Both the position numbers and the translations under genes were made by a program. This document shows positions 1 through 10,412 of a stretch of DNA of 64,000 bases, piece after piece. The first letter of the stretch is position 1. Every line of letters starts with the position of its first letter. The notes below the pieces were generated by a model. The model was not told the DNA's origin. It saw only the letters and a list, made by a program, of their open reading frames with translations, and did no database searches. The stretch is taken from NCBI GenBank assembly GCA_907165135.1, contig OU015570.1:930001-994000 (forward strand). Reading direction: 5' to 3'. This DNA comes from Oikopleura dioica. Lineage: Eukaryota > Chordata > Appendicularia > Copelata > Oikopleuridae.

Positions 1-555
1 AGTGCTGAAAAAGGGTCATTTTTAGTTTTCACGTGATTTGGCCACCTACGAGACTCACTATTATTAGAAATAATATATTTTTAGAAAGAGGATAAAATTC
101 TCTTTCGATTAATAGGTGTCTCATTCTTGCAAAATAATATCTCAACCCGTTTTTCAAGGGTTGAAGTAATTGAAAAGTGGTATTTTTAGACATTTTTCTA
201 AGAATTCTTCTGAATTATTTATAAAACTTTAAAAACCATAATAAAGCCAAAAACTGTGATCATTCCAATTTTTTAATAAATGGGTGTGGGTGGGGTTGGG
301 GACAAAGCTGAGATTGATCAACTCAGAGTTCCAACGCCTTTGTCAAGCCCCTTAAATTAAACTTATAGCCTGAACACCGCCCGCTTTTCTTGGAAACATG
401 CATATCAGAGGATATTCTAAATTGACCGATTTTCTTACTCGTTACTCTTGCTTTTTTCGCTCTTTTTTTGATTGATACTAAGCGTACTTTCGGTAAAAAA
501 TCTGATGATGCTCTAATGGCGGAAGTCGAGAGTGAAAGTATCGGGCAAGTTAATA
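1..555. other. Non-coding, with one dispersed G-rich module
   Basis: No credible gene. Positions 287-355 carry a module (GGGTGGGGTTGGGGAC, then a spacer, then CAAGCCCCTTAAATT) that recurs near 39.05, 41.79 and 50.25 kb and inverted near 63.7 kb, so it is a dispersed repeat. The rest is AT-rich with no structure I can name. Confidence 0.6.
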
Positions 556-2413
556 CCTCGGGTACCTGATTTAGTGTCGCTTTTTGGTCCCGAAATTTCG
601 AAAAAACGACACTAAATTGGAATCGAATGGTTGCCGACATATTTTCTCTCTTTGCAATGATTTTTGTTTTTAATACAGTCTCTAGACAATGTTTTTGTTT
701 ACTGGCATTGACTTTGAGCTTTCTTACTAAAAAAGGCAAAATGGACAAGAAAGACGATACTAGAAAGAGAATTAGTCTTGAAGAACGCCAACACTACTGC
801 CAATTGATCGAGAACGGAACAGGATACCATGCTATCGCAGAAATGTATCGGAGAAAGCACAAACTAAAACTGCCAGAAACAACATTTCGACTCTGGCGAA
901 GAGATGCGAAGAAAATTCTGAAGAAAGATGTTGTGCATGGAAAATTCAATTTCAGCGATGGTAAGCGAAGCAAAGAGATGAAGATCTTTGAAGCGGAAGT
1001 TAAAAAGGAATATTTGAAACGTCATAAACAACTTGGAAGTCGTTGGTTTACTCAACTTTGCCTCGACACACGGAATGAGCTCTTCTCTTCCTGTCCAAAA
1101 ATGTCGACGATCGTTTTTTCAGCTAATTATGTAAGACGACTGCTGAGAGATATCAAAGGCGAGATCAAGACACGAAAGTGTGACAAAAAATTCATGACTG
1201 CGGGAGAGCTTGAACTTGAAGCTGCTCGTCTTCGAATGTTTCGTCAAGGTTACCAACTCAAGTAAGGGATCTATATAAAGTTCTTGTCTTAAAATTTATA
1301 AGCCAACTCCTGAACGTTGATGAAACAGGAATTTGCTCATCTTATGAGGGTAGACGACTAATTTCAATTCGAGGACATGCTCAAGACACAAAAAATGAAA
1401 ATTCTAAAAAAGGTTCACTCTACTGGCGTACTGCTCTGTCTTTGGTCCAATTAAAGGACGACAATCCAATTATCCTTTGGCTGTAGTCACTCATGGAAAA
1501 GGATCCAAATGGACTGGTGGTGGAAAATTGAAGTCAGAAGCCGCTCCCAATCCATCTTACGATAATAAAAAGCCCGAGTCTCCCGATAATCAACGATATG
1601 TGATGATTGAATACAGAGATTTTGCTTCATTTCGTCTTTACAATTCGCCAAGTGCATGGATGACATTACCTATTTTTACTATTGAGATGAAACGCTTGAG
1701 CAAGTTTTTGGACGATAATTATCCCGAAAGAAAATATGTTTTGTTCTTAGATAATGCGAGGTATTTTTTTTTGGTTTCTCAAATCCAAATTAATTTAGCG
1801 TTCATAAACTGAAATTGATGCTCAAAAATATTGTCTTCTGTTTCTTTCTCCCAGCTACCACAGGTTGGTATCAACCCTGTGATTCACTTATTCTGGCTCA
1901 GTTGAAATCGAAAATTCGAGGTTTCATCGATGAACAAGTATATATTAATGACCACACACGGATAAAAGAAGAAGTGCTTGCAAAAAGAGCGTGGATATTT
2001 TCTTATCAATGAAGAAGGGAATTTTCACTCTTTCTTGGCAGAAGACTCATTTGGTTTTACCAGAAGAATTGGAAGCAATCGATTTTGATGAAGAAAATAT
2101 TCCTACCGATCAGGAGTTGCTCTTAGCTCAAGTCGAAAAAGATGAAGATGAAGATGAGATCAATATGCAGATGAATGCTCTCCAGATTCAAGAAAATCCT
2201 CAGCAGGATGAGCAAGAAAAGCCAAATAAAGAACCAAAGAAGAAAAACTACAAGCAAGCTTCTATAAAATCATTTTTTATGAAAAAATAAATCTCATTTT
2301 ATCATGTCAATAAAGTCTAATCCGAAAAAACGACACTAAATTAGAATTAGCTGGTGACCATGTTTCGGAAAAAGCGACACTAAATTGGGAGACACTAAAT
2401 CGGGTACCTGAGG
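556..2413 (+). mobile_element. pogo/Tigger-type DNA transposon, decayed
   Basis: The ends form imperfect inverted repeats of about 25 bp (CCTCGGGTACCTGATTTAGT on the left; the complement of CCTCAGGTACCCGATTTAGT on the right). They are flanked by TA at 554-555 and 2414-2415, as expected for the Tc1/mariner superfamily. A second internal pair (CGACACTAAATT) lies about 45 bp inside each end. The interior encodes a pogo-like transposase with two tiny introns and at least two frameshifts, so the copy is probably inactive. Confidence 0.85.
741..2290 (+). pseudogene. pogo/Tigger-like transposase with micro-introns and frameshifts
   Basis: This is a cut-and-paste transposase of the Tc1/mariner-pogo clade. 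The N-terminal part (from ATG 741) has a pogo/CENP-B type helix-turn-helix around ISLEERQHYCQLIENG. The catalytic region shows NVDETGI near 1320 and FLDNA near 1745. The TGWYQPCD segment near 1863 sits where pogo proteins have the third acidic residue. Two GT-AG introns restore the frame: 1262-1302 (41 bp) and 1761-1798 (38 bp). One-base frameshifts remain near 1439 and near 1991, so I call it a pseudogene. The C-terminal tail is acidic, then lysine-rich, and ends with QASIKSFF, which fits the PCNA-interacting (PIP) box; family knowledge says pogo-type transposases can bind PCNA. Intron assignment is inference. Confidence 0.8.
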
Positions 2414-2474
2414 TAAATTAAATACTGTGCTTTCTTCTCTGACAATTTAATTTTTCTCAAGGAGGGACACACTT

Positions 2475-2955
2475 TCGGGCCGTCTCAGCCCCGTTCCATG
2501 ATTTTTAAGTTAAAGGGGCTTGACGGGATGTAGGGCGCGTCGGGTCTGCAAAATGCAGACCGCGGGTCTGCAGATGAAAAAATCTATCAGAATTTTACAT
2601 TAAACAGGCGATTTGGTGCGCTCCGCGCCTGATCTAAGAGAAAACTTCATCTTTTAACATTTCTAAATCAAAATGGGCCAAAGGAGCCAAAATTTTGATC
2701 GTCAATGCAGACCCCGGTTCTGTTTTTGCAGACCCCGGGTCTGGCAGACCCTACGTGCCCGACATCCGCTTGACGGCCCTTTGGGCCGTCTCAGCCCCGT
2801 TCCATGATTTTTAAGTTTAAGGGCTTGACGGCCCTTCGGGCCGTCTCAGCCCCGTTCCATGATTTTTAAGTTTAAGGGCTTGACGGCCCTTCGGGCCGTC
2901 TCAGCCCCGTTCCATGAATTTTAAGTTTAAGGGGCTTGACGGCCCTTCGGGCGTC
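2475..2955 (+). repeat. Minisatellite of about 55 bp, 4-5 copies, split by a MITE
   Basis: Units read roughly GGGGCTTGACGGCCCTTCGG followed by GCCGTCTCAGCCCCGTTCC and an AT-rich linker. Each unit is an interrupted hairpin with stem ACGGCCC/GGGCCGT. The same unit, in the other orientation, makes the large array at 41876-42604 and a lone copy at 45738-45795. Confidence 0.85.
2526..2767. mobile_element. GG-type MITE, 8 bp TSD
   Basis: TIRs begin GGATGTAGGGCGCGT on the left; the right end is the complement of GGATGTCGGGCACGT. An exact 8 bp duplication GCTTGACG flanks it (2518-2525, 2768-2775) and lies inside a minisatellite unit. Subterminal words are GGGTCTGCA and its complement. The middle carries the shared core GTGCGCTCCGCGCCTGAT at about 2616. 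Confidence 0.85.
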
Positions 2956-3429
2956 GCGAGCTCGAGTCCTCTTTTTTCATTTTATTTTTCGATTTTTCAA
3001 GCTCGAAGACTTAAAATGCTTGCTTAACTAGAGGCAGTTAGAAACCTACCTTCATTTTTTGGCATTTATATCCTTTGATCAATCCAAATCGATTTTTCTG
3101 GTGCCAAAATTTAAGCATCAACTCTTTCACCCTCAAAATGGCCAAATTAGGGTTAGAGCAGTAATTTTCTCGGTCTTCCGGACATTTTTCGGGGTGACTG
3201 TAATGAAAGAAAATGATCGCCGTAGTCGATTTACTATTGTAAATTTTAATTACAAGTGATTTTAAATTTTGACCCCTGATTTGCGTTCGGTCCCTAGCTA
3301 CATTTTGATCATTAGTATTTAACCGTGTCAAGTCCCTAGAGGATTTCTTGGTCATTTTCCGATTTATGTTTTAGTTGAAGGCTGAAGAAAGCAGTCCAAA
3401 AATCTTCTGTCACCTAAAATGTAGGATTC
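2956..3429. other. Non-coding
   Basis: No gene supported; short ORFs on both strands look like chance. Position 3280 carries GATTTGCGTTCGGTCCCTAG, which recurs in the opposite orientation near 37.87 kb and resembles a tRNA B-box, so a fragment of a dispersed tRNA-derived repeat is possible. Confidence 0.4.
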
Positions 3430-3611
3430 TTAAGGGTAGGGTCCCCGTACAGGCCCAAAGCAGTGAGACTCTCCTCCGAATTTGTGCGATAATGGGTTGA
3501 GATAGAGAAAATACTCATACGGAGTTTTTGCTCAGAATTTCATGGAGATTCAGAAAAAGTGGTCAAAAACCGACTTTGAGACTTGACCCTGTACGGGGAC
3601 CCTACCCTTAA
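3430..3611. mobile_element. Short MITE flanked by TTAA (piggyBac-like)
   Basis: Perfect 20-nt inverted ends GGGTAGGGTCCCCGTACAGG and their complement, immediately flanked by TTAA at 3430-3433 and 3608-3611. TTAA target duplication is the hallmark of piggyBac-type elements. The 174 bp core has no coding potential. Confidence 0.75.
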
Positions 3612-3689
3612 ACCTCCGAATGAGTAAAATCTACCTTGTTAATCTTTTTTATAAAGTATAAAGAAAAAAGAATTTAACTCATCCAAAAA

Positions 3690-3854
3690 ATGATGAAAAA
3701 ACTTCGCTTTTTTCGCTTTTGAAAATTTTCGCTTCGCTTCGCTTTCGCTTTTGAAATTTTAATTCGCTTCGCTTCGCTTTCGCTAAAATTTTTTAAAAAT
3801 TTTCGCCTTCGCTTCGCTTTCGCTTTTCACTTTCGGGAAAAATCCAGACCCCTG
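3690..3854. repeat. TTCGCTTCGCTT word array ending in a hAT-like terminus
   Basis: Runs of TTCGCTTCGCTTTCGCTT end at AATCCAGACCCCTG. The same array and terminus form both ends of the element at 36223-37401, so this is probably a one-ended fragment of that family. No left end was found. Confidence 0.6.
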
Positions 3855-3855
3855 T

Positions 3856-4640
3856 GTGGACGAGATTTACAGGACTAATAGATTCAAGAGACCATCGAAG
3901 ATCTATTTTGCTACGAAGGAAGTCAGCCGTTTTCGAGTAGCCTTGCCAAGCAGGAACCATACGAACACGGAAGGACTCGTCAAATTCATGATTCTGGCGA
4001 AAGTGCTGTCACCGCTGCAATCAACGAAGAACAAAGTCATAGGACGATGTGACTGCCACTCCGTCCACAAATCGGAGGAAACGAAGAAAGGCCTGTAGGA
4101 ATTGGGAATGAAAGTGTGGATTTACGATAACACATCTTTCTCAAAGAACATTATTCCGGAGCAAGACGCGAGGATTGGCTTTTTCTCAAAGTTACTCAAT
4201 ACTGCACAAAATGACCAATCGAAATCAATTCAAGAAGCAACCAACTGAGCTTGTGCACAGTACAATCACACGATGTCGTCGGGCAATTCGGCCCCAGTTG
4301 AGATAATGATGGGAAGGAAAGTTATCACACAAGAATCCTTGAACATCAACCTTGTTAGCTTGATCGACGACATTAAGTCAAGAAGAAAAACGAAGAGAGA
4401 TGCAGCAGACAAGTCGAATGCATCAAAGAAGAAATCGAAAAGGCTAAGATTGGTGAAGAAGAGAGAGCTTACTCGGAGGATGAGAGTGAGATTTGGTCAA
4501 ATAATCAAATTGGGCATCGACTAAACTTGAAAAGAATTCAAAGCGGTAAAAGTGAACACCATAAACAGGACAAAACCAAAGACCATAAACTTCAGCGCGA
4601 TTGTCGCAATGAAAAGTCAAGAAGTGAGACAAATTCAAGA
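3856..4640 (+). pseudogene. Degenerate retroelement relic, integrase-C-terminus-like
   Basis: Open segments at 3856-4098 and 4273-4524 with interrupting stops. The stretch starting near 4250 (AQYNHTMSSGNSAPVEIMMG) resembles the end of a gypsy-type integrase core, where a Tyr-Asn-x-x-x-H/S followed by P-x-E-x-x-x-G-R is common. A Lys/Arg-rich tail follows. There is no catalytic DDE triad. A relic is the best reading; the identity is tentative. Confidence 0.4.
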
Positions 4641-5060
4641 AAATCTGGGAGCAGGGAGGGAGCAGGAGCACGAATTTTTATGTCGGAGCTCCCTTTTTCA
4701 GGATGAGAGAGTGGGGAGGGAACGGGAGCACGGATTTTCTACCAGATTTCGAATTCTGATCACCAATCTCATAATAAAGAACGATAATTTCGCAGACAAC
4801 CCAGAAATCATGAAGCAAGAAAATTCAACTAGATTCTTTCTCCGTGCTTTCCGCGATTGTGGTTAAATAATATCAATAAAACTGATCGTGTGTTTTTGAT
4901 GAAAGAGGAGCAAAAATTCCAATTGCAGCGGCTACGAGCTTATCGCTCAAACTATCCTATCAGGTAATAAATTATTTTAATTTACTGAAAATAATAATTA
5001 TTACAGCTTTGCTCAATCTGTATGAGACAAGTAAAACAAAGTGGAATGATACGAAAAATA

Positions 5061-5451
5061 CAGTTTTTTATGGAATTTTTGGACATCTAATTTTCGGATA
5101 TTTTTGCTTTTTTATGGGGTTTTCTTTGGACACTTTTCAAAAGTGCCCGTATCAAATTTTTGGACATTTTCTGCGCTTAATTTTTAAATTTTCTGTTTTT
5201 TTGCCAGATATGACGTTTTCTTATTAAAAATCTTACTTTTTCTTTGAGAAAGATAAGATTGAAGGTTGATCTCGTACACCTAAAACATTTTTGTCTTTAG
5301 AAGAAGGATTAAACAAAGAATGATTGAGATTTTCCTCAAAAAATTTTTAAGCGATTTGGATGGGACATTTTTATGGCCGCGTGTATCAAATTTTTGGACA
5401 TTTTTGTGAAAATCTTGGGACAAAAATGTCCAAAAATTCCATGATTAACTG
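5061..5451. mobile_element. Tc1/mariner-type MITE, family copy 1
   Basis: Ends CAGTTTTTTATGGAATTTTT and the complement of CAGTTAATCATGGAATTTTT, flanked by TA (5059-5060, 5452-5453). An inverted, closely related copy lies at 40168-40566. Internal words are repeats of AAATTTTTGGACATTTT. No ORF of note. Confidence 0.75.
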
Positions 5452-5513
5452 TACGGTTCTACTTGGCGATAATGATCAATTTTCGAAGATTTTCGGGATA
5501 AAAGAGAGAATAA

Positions 5514-5600
5514 GCCCGGGTCTCAGACCCGGAATTCGTTTCAAAAGTGACGCCCGGGTCTCAGACCCGGAATACCCCCTCAGAAATGACGCCCGGGTCC
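5514..5600 (+). repeat. Short palindromic tandem repeat
   Basis: Two full and one partial copy of GCCCGGGTCTCAGACCCGGA spaced about 36 bp. Each copy is itself a hairpin. Probably the subterminal word array of a small transposon whose ends I cannot fix. Confidence 0.6.
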
Positions 5601-5766
5601 AATATCTAGGATTCCCCTAAAAAGACCCTAACCCTACTTTTGTTGATTGATTCTTTTAAAATAAACTCAAATCTAAGTGACCCTGACCACGGGGGTCCGC
5701 CCCTTAGGTCCTAAAATGCCGGGGTCTAGTCTAGGGTTACTTAGGGTTACCTATGATATGAATCAG

Positions 5767-6078
5767 GGGATGCCAGCCCCGTTTCTTGTATTCATTCAGA
5801 TAAGGGGCCAAGCCGCCCCGAAAGCGAGGCAAGCCCCGTCGCTTGTTTTCAGTCAGGCTTGCGGCCAAGCCAACAAGAAGGTAAGGCCAGCCCTGCCTCT
5901 TGAATCCAGTCAGAGAAGGCGCCAAGCCGACCCAAAGGAAGGCTAGCCCCATCTCTTGAATTCAGTCAGATAAGGGGCCAAGCCGACCCGAAGGAGAGCC
6001 TGAATCTGGAGCCAGATCGCCTTATCTGACTAAATAAAAGAGACGGGGCTGGCCTCCCTTCGGGTCGGCTTGGCCAAA
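5767..6078 (+). repeat. GC-rich minisatellite, about 57 bp unit, last unit inverted
   Basis: About four diverged units contain GGCCAAGCCGACCCGAAGG and a TTGAATTCAGTCAGATAAGG linker. From 6010 one unit runs in the opposite orientation, giving a foldback end. ORFs across this stretch on both strands are by-products of the repeat. Confidence 0.7.
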
Positions 6079-6182
6079 CCGTGAATACAAAAGACGTGGC
6101 TCTAATGGTCTGATTTTGGAGCGGTATAAATGTTTTTATTCTCCAAAAAAGAGTCCTCATAAACAAAGATGCGGAAATTTGG

Positions 6183-6700
6183 GTGACCCTCCGAATCCCT
6201 GGGCACCCTCCGAATCCCTGGGTTTTTGGGAAAAGTCCAGGGATTCGGAGGGTGATGTTCTAGAAAACCCCTACAAAAGATCAAAAAATCTTTTATTTAT
6301 CATTTTTCAAAATATACTAAAAACGTAAGCACTTTAGAAGATAACTTGTATGTCATATTTGATTAAACGCCAACCCTTAAAAGAAGAAAATTGAATGAAA
6401 GCAGAAAGTAATTTTCCAACAGACATTTTTTCGAAATTACTATCAGACGATATAAATGAAGATTTAAGGCTTAAAAATTATTTTAATTTAACCAATAGTG
6501 GATGCTTATAAATATATACTAATATAAAAATATAATGCGTTTGCTAAAGTTGTTTTTCTTTCAACACTAACCAATTATTAGAGAAAACTAATTAATGAAT
6601 CTGCTGTAAAACAGCTAAAAGACATTTCTAGAACATTTCGGATTTGACCCTCCGAATCCCTGGGTTTTCGATTTTGCCCAGGGATTGGGAGGGTACCCGG
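6183..6700. repeat. Inverted repeats of GACCCTCCGAATCCCTGGG
   Basis: GACCCTCCGAATCCCTGGG occurs at about 6184 and again near 6648. Its complement occurs at about 6238 and 6681. The layout suggests a foldback or MITE of about 0.5 kb with AT-rich filling (6300-6640); no TSD could be fixed. Confidence 0.5.
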
Positions 6701-6870
6701 GAAATTTCTTACTTAATTTTCCTCGATTTTCAAAATTTTCTTGATTTTTCCCAAAATCTGTGGAATTGACCTAGGTGGAATTGACCATACCACGAAACGA
6801 GACTCGACTGTGCGCTCTTTCAAATAGTGACCTTCATTTTTTGATTGATAATTGACATCGTGTAGATAAA

Positions 6871-7622
6871 TGTAGGAGTTTATTGCAGTTTGCTGAACGT
6901 TTTCGGTCGTGAGACCATCATCAGAGCTTGTTCCTTGATAAACTTGAAAATTCTTAAAGGAAAGCGTACCTTCTTTTGTAAGACTGCAGAACTGATTTAA
7001 AAACCAAAATAACTTTGTCCCAGACTAAGGTTCTAGAAAATGTGGTGATAACTTTTTAGGTAATCGATATTTTTATCAGAGGCTCCTTACTTGGGTCGAA
7101 ATAGTGAAAATTGTGAAATTTTTCAAACTCGATTCAATGAAGAATGAGCAAAATAATTTTAGATCTAGATTTGACTATCTCAGTAAAATGTTTTTAGTTT
7201 TACACCGAAATCTAGCATACAAAAAGAGAGTACAAATGGAAGCATTAGAAATTCGTCTTCATAATCCTCCGTTGAACAAGCAAATTCAACATCAACAAGT
7301 TTATATAATCTAACTTAAAATTCACAGTCCTTAAAGGACTGTCTAACAATAGAATTAAGTATATTAAATTGTTTTACCGATCAGAGGCATTTTCGACCCA
7401 AGTAAGGAGCCTCTGATAAAAATATCGATTACCTTAATAGTTATCACCACATTTTCTAGAACCTTAGTCTGGGACAAAGTTATTTTGGTTTTTAAATCAG
7501 TTCTGAAGTCTTACAAAAGAAGGTACGCTTTCCTTTAAGAATTTTCAAGTTTATCAAGGAACAAGCTCTGATGATGGTCTCACGACCGAAAACGTTCAGC
7601 AAACTGCAATAAACTCCTACAC
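6871..7622. mobile_element. Foldback element with arms of about 235 bp
   Basis: Left arm 6871-7104 is matched almost base for base by the inverted right arm 7389-7622 (ends TGTAGGAGTTTATTGCAGTT and complement). The 280 bp loop has a small ORF without recognisable features. ACCTTCATTTTT occurs on both sides (6832 and 7621) and may be an unusually long target duplication. Confidence 0.75.
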
Positions 7623-7655
7623 CTTCATTTTTCTTTATCTTCGGGCGCTCGAGAT

Positions 7656-8272
7656 CAGGGTTCGAAATCCGCCGAAAACCCCTGTTCACTGTTCACTCTG
7701 GAGTGAACAGGAATCTCAAAATACAGTTCACTGTTCACTCTAGAGTGAACAGCGATTTGAAAATCCTGTTCACTGTTCACTCGAGTGAACAGAGTGAACA
7801 GTTCACTCTGCCCGTAATATGGGAAAAAAATTTATTTGCAAAATTTTTAAAGTCAAACTAGATTTATTTTGAGCTTATAAACACTAATTAGTCTCAAAAG
7901 AGACGTTTCAAGTTGTGAGACGATAATAAATCGTCTCTTCCAACGTATTTTACTGCAAAGTGTACTCTCATCATGATTTTTTAAAGAATACATTCTAGAA
8001 CAAAATTTTTGCTTTTCCACCACAATTTTCTGCTGAAATTTTGAGTCGAGAAAAACAAATCTGCTCTAGAATTTGTCAAAACCTGGTGAGAGGACAGAGT
8101 GAACAGTTCACTGTTCACTCTACTTTTCAAAATGCTGTTCACTGTTCACTCTAGAGTGAACAGAAATTCAAAATCTCTGTTCACTGTTCACTCTAAGAGT
8201 GAACAGAGAGAACAGTGAACAGTGAACAGCTCACTCTGTTCACTCTGAGTGAACAGCAAATTTCGAACCCTG
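7656..8272. mobile_element. hAT-like MITE, 8 bp TSD
   Basis: Ends CAGGGTTCGAAAT and complement, with an exact 8 bp duplication CTCGAGAT (7648-7655, 8273-8280). Both subterminal zones are dense arrays of AGTGAACAGTGAACAG in alternating orientation. The centre is AT-rich and non-coding. CAGGG ends plus an 8 bp TSD are the hAT signature. Confidence 0.85.
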
Positions 8273-8856
8273 CTCGAGATAACATCCTTTTAGTACTATT
8301 GGAGGAAGTATGCAATTAGGCTGGGTACGGAAGTTTATTCCTCCGAAATTTGTTATGCCCAGAATCGAAATTTTGTGTGGTTAAAATGATTTTTATTTTT
8401 GAAATCTAGTTTGCTACGGGCTTAAATGCGCTCCGCGCCTGATTTACAGAGAAACTCATTTTTGAAAGTGGGTAATTTTCTCTACCTTCGCGCCTCCTTT
8501 TTCCTAGAAAATCTATAACATTTTATTTCAGACTTCAAAACAACCGTACCCAGACTAATTGCAACCGGAAAGGATCGGACTCATTACCAAAATTTTTGGT
8601 AACCCATTACCAATTTTCGGTAGTCGATTATCAATTTATTTTTACTTTTTCGCCAAGTTAATGAATAAAACACCCCACAAGTATTCTATTACACAGGCGC
8701 GGAGCGCACATTCGCTCTGTGAATGAAAAAATCGGCACTTTTTTGACGAATTTGGTAATGCATTACCAAAATTGGTAATGGGTTACCACAATTGGTAATG
8801 GGTAGGGTAAATCACTAATATTTGAGCTCTTATTTGGACTTTGTAGAAGAGGCATA

Positions 8857-9051
8857 CAGTGAAACCCCAACTTAAGGCCCAGCAACTTAAGGCCACTTTT
8901 TTGAAAAACCCCAAAATCTGTCATCCGAAAAAATCCAACTTAAGGCCACTTTTTTCCATTTTTATTCACAGTAAGTAAATCGCAGGAAAACAGGCGAGAA
9001 ATGGGAAAGATAAGATATTTTTCGTAAAAATTTTCAGTTGGGGTTTCACTG
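8857..9051. mobile_element. Tigger-type MITE nested in the foldback arm
   Basis: Ends CAGTGAAACCCCAACTTAAG and complement, flanked by TA (8855-8856, 9052-9053). The same termini bound the larger element at 15016-15828, which retains transposase sequence, so this looks like its internal-deletion derivative. Confidence 0.85.
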
Positions 9052-9079
9052 TATAATACCTTTTATAATCCTCAGAAGC

Positions 9080-9514
9080 GGTTGACGGCGGGAGTGAGTC
9101 TTTGTAAAGACTGAGTCTTCGCGCAAAGACTCAGTCTTTTCTTCGGGCAGTGAGTCTTTTTAGAAAAATAAAAGACTGAGTCTTTTCGAGCAATTGTTTA
9201 CGTCTCTAGAAAAAAATTTGTTATCTCTTCTGAATCATTTCTATTCATCAGTTCCTTATTTAACATGAAGGAATAACCTAAAAGTCAGTGAAAATGACAT
9301 TTCAAACCATTTTCTGACCGATTGTGCGCTCCGCGCTTGTCTTAGAGAAAATTCATTGATAAAACGGGTTATACGTTTACCGCTTCGACTATATTTTCAA
9401 GTTGAAAAAGTTTCTAGAGCAAAGACTCACTCCCGCCGATACCGCGCGGTGACGGCGGGAATGAGTCTTTACAAAAAGACTCAATCTTTACAAAGACTCA
9501 CTCCCGCCGTCACC
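9080..9514. mobile_element. GG-type MITE with GACGGCGGG ends, 9 bp TSD
   Basis: Ends GGTTGACGGCGGGAGTGAGT and the complement of GGTGACGGCGGGAGTGAG. Exact 9 bp duplication CTCAGAAGC (9071-9079, 9515-9523). Subterminal words are AAAGACTGAGTCTTT. Core GTGCGCTCCGCGCTTGTCTT at 9324. The element at 12577-12889 shares the GACGGCGG ends but uses a different private word. Confidence 0.85.
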
Positions 9515-10412
9515 CTCAGAAGCTGAGGTTCATTTTGACTACTGATAGTGGGGGTCATCTCGTACCCTGAGGGCTTTTGGTACCCCGGAAGTCCTAAAAT
9601 GTTGCCAACTTCGGAAATTTGAATTTTGAGCCGTAACTAAGCTTTTAGACGGAACTATCTATACTAGCATGTAGCTCGGGCTCTGACGGTCATTTTGAGG
9701 GGTAAAAGTATGTCCCGGGCTACTCTAGAAAGTGGTGGAGGTGGTGCAAAGCTGGGGTCAAGACCGGAAGTCCAGCTAAAATAAACTCTTATGGTATGTG
9801 ATTTAAATACAGTAACACTTTAAAAAAGCAACTGTAAATACATAATTGGTCATCAGAGGTCAACTTGGGGTCAAGTTGGGGGTGTATTTTTATTAAAGAC
9901 TTATTTTTTTAATCTTGACCTTAGATGACCCCGAGTGACCCCAAGTTGACCTCAGGTGACCAATTATGTATTTACAGTTGCTTTTAAAGTGTTACTGTAT
10001 TTAAATCACATAAGAGTTCATTTTAGCTGGACTTCCGGTCTTGACCCAAGCTTTGCACCACTTCCACCACTTTCTAGAGTGGCCCGGGACAAACTTTTAC
10101 CCTCAAAATGACCGTCAGAACCTGAGCTACAAGCTGGTATAGATAGTTCCGTCTAAAAGCTTAGTTACGGCCTCAAAATTCGAATTTCCGAAGTTGGCCA
10201 CATTTTGGGACTTCCAGGGTACCAAAATGCCCTCAGTGTACGAGATGACCCCCACTATCAGTAGTGAAAATGATCCTTAGCTTCTGGGGATTATAAAAAT
10301 GTATTAAATGCCCACTCTACTAAGCAAGAAAAAAGTGGAGAATATTAGTGATTTACCCTAGTAATGGGTATCAATTGGTAATGAGTCCGACCGTTTCCAA
10401 TTGCAACCTTCC

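Larger units (their letters stand above)
8567..10398. mobile_element. Large foldback element carrying two nested MITEs
   Basis: Ends GGAAAGGATCGGACTCATTA and the complement of GGAAACGGTCGGACTCATTA. A duplicated AATTGCAACC flanks it (8557-8566, 10399-10408), a 9-10 bp TSD. The arms contain ATTACC words and then a long palindrome centred near 9900. The left arm is interrupted at 8857-9051 and 9080-9514; with those removed it pairs with the right arm. Reversed core GGCGCGGAGCGCA at 8696. Confidence 0.8.
8304..10412. mobile_element. GG-type (Merlin-like) MITE, split by a later foldback element
   Basis: Left end GGAAGTATGCAATTAGGCTG; right end is the complement of GGAAGGTTGCAATTAGTCTG. TSD CTATTGGA/CTTTTGGA (8296-8303, 10413-10420; one mismatch). 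Segments are 8304-8566 and 10399-10412; the gap is the element at 8567-10398. Internal core ATGCGCTCCGCGCCTGATTT at 8427. A sister copy, also intact at the ends, lies at 27597-27903. Confidence 0.8.

Noticed and set aside
5677-6328. Several overlapping ORFs around the 5.8 kb repeat
   Set aside because: They follow the tandem repeat on both strands and have no gene-like features.
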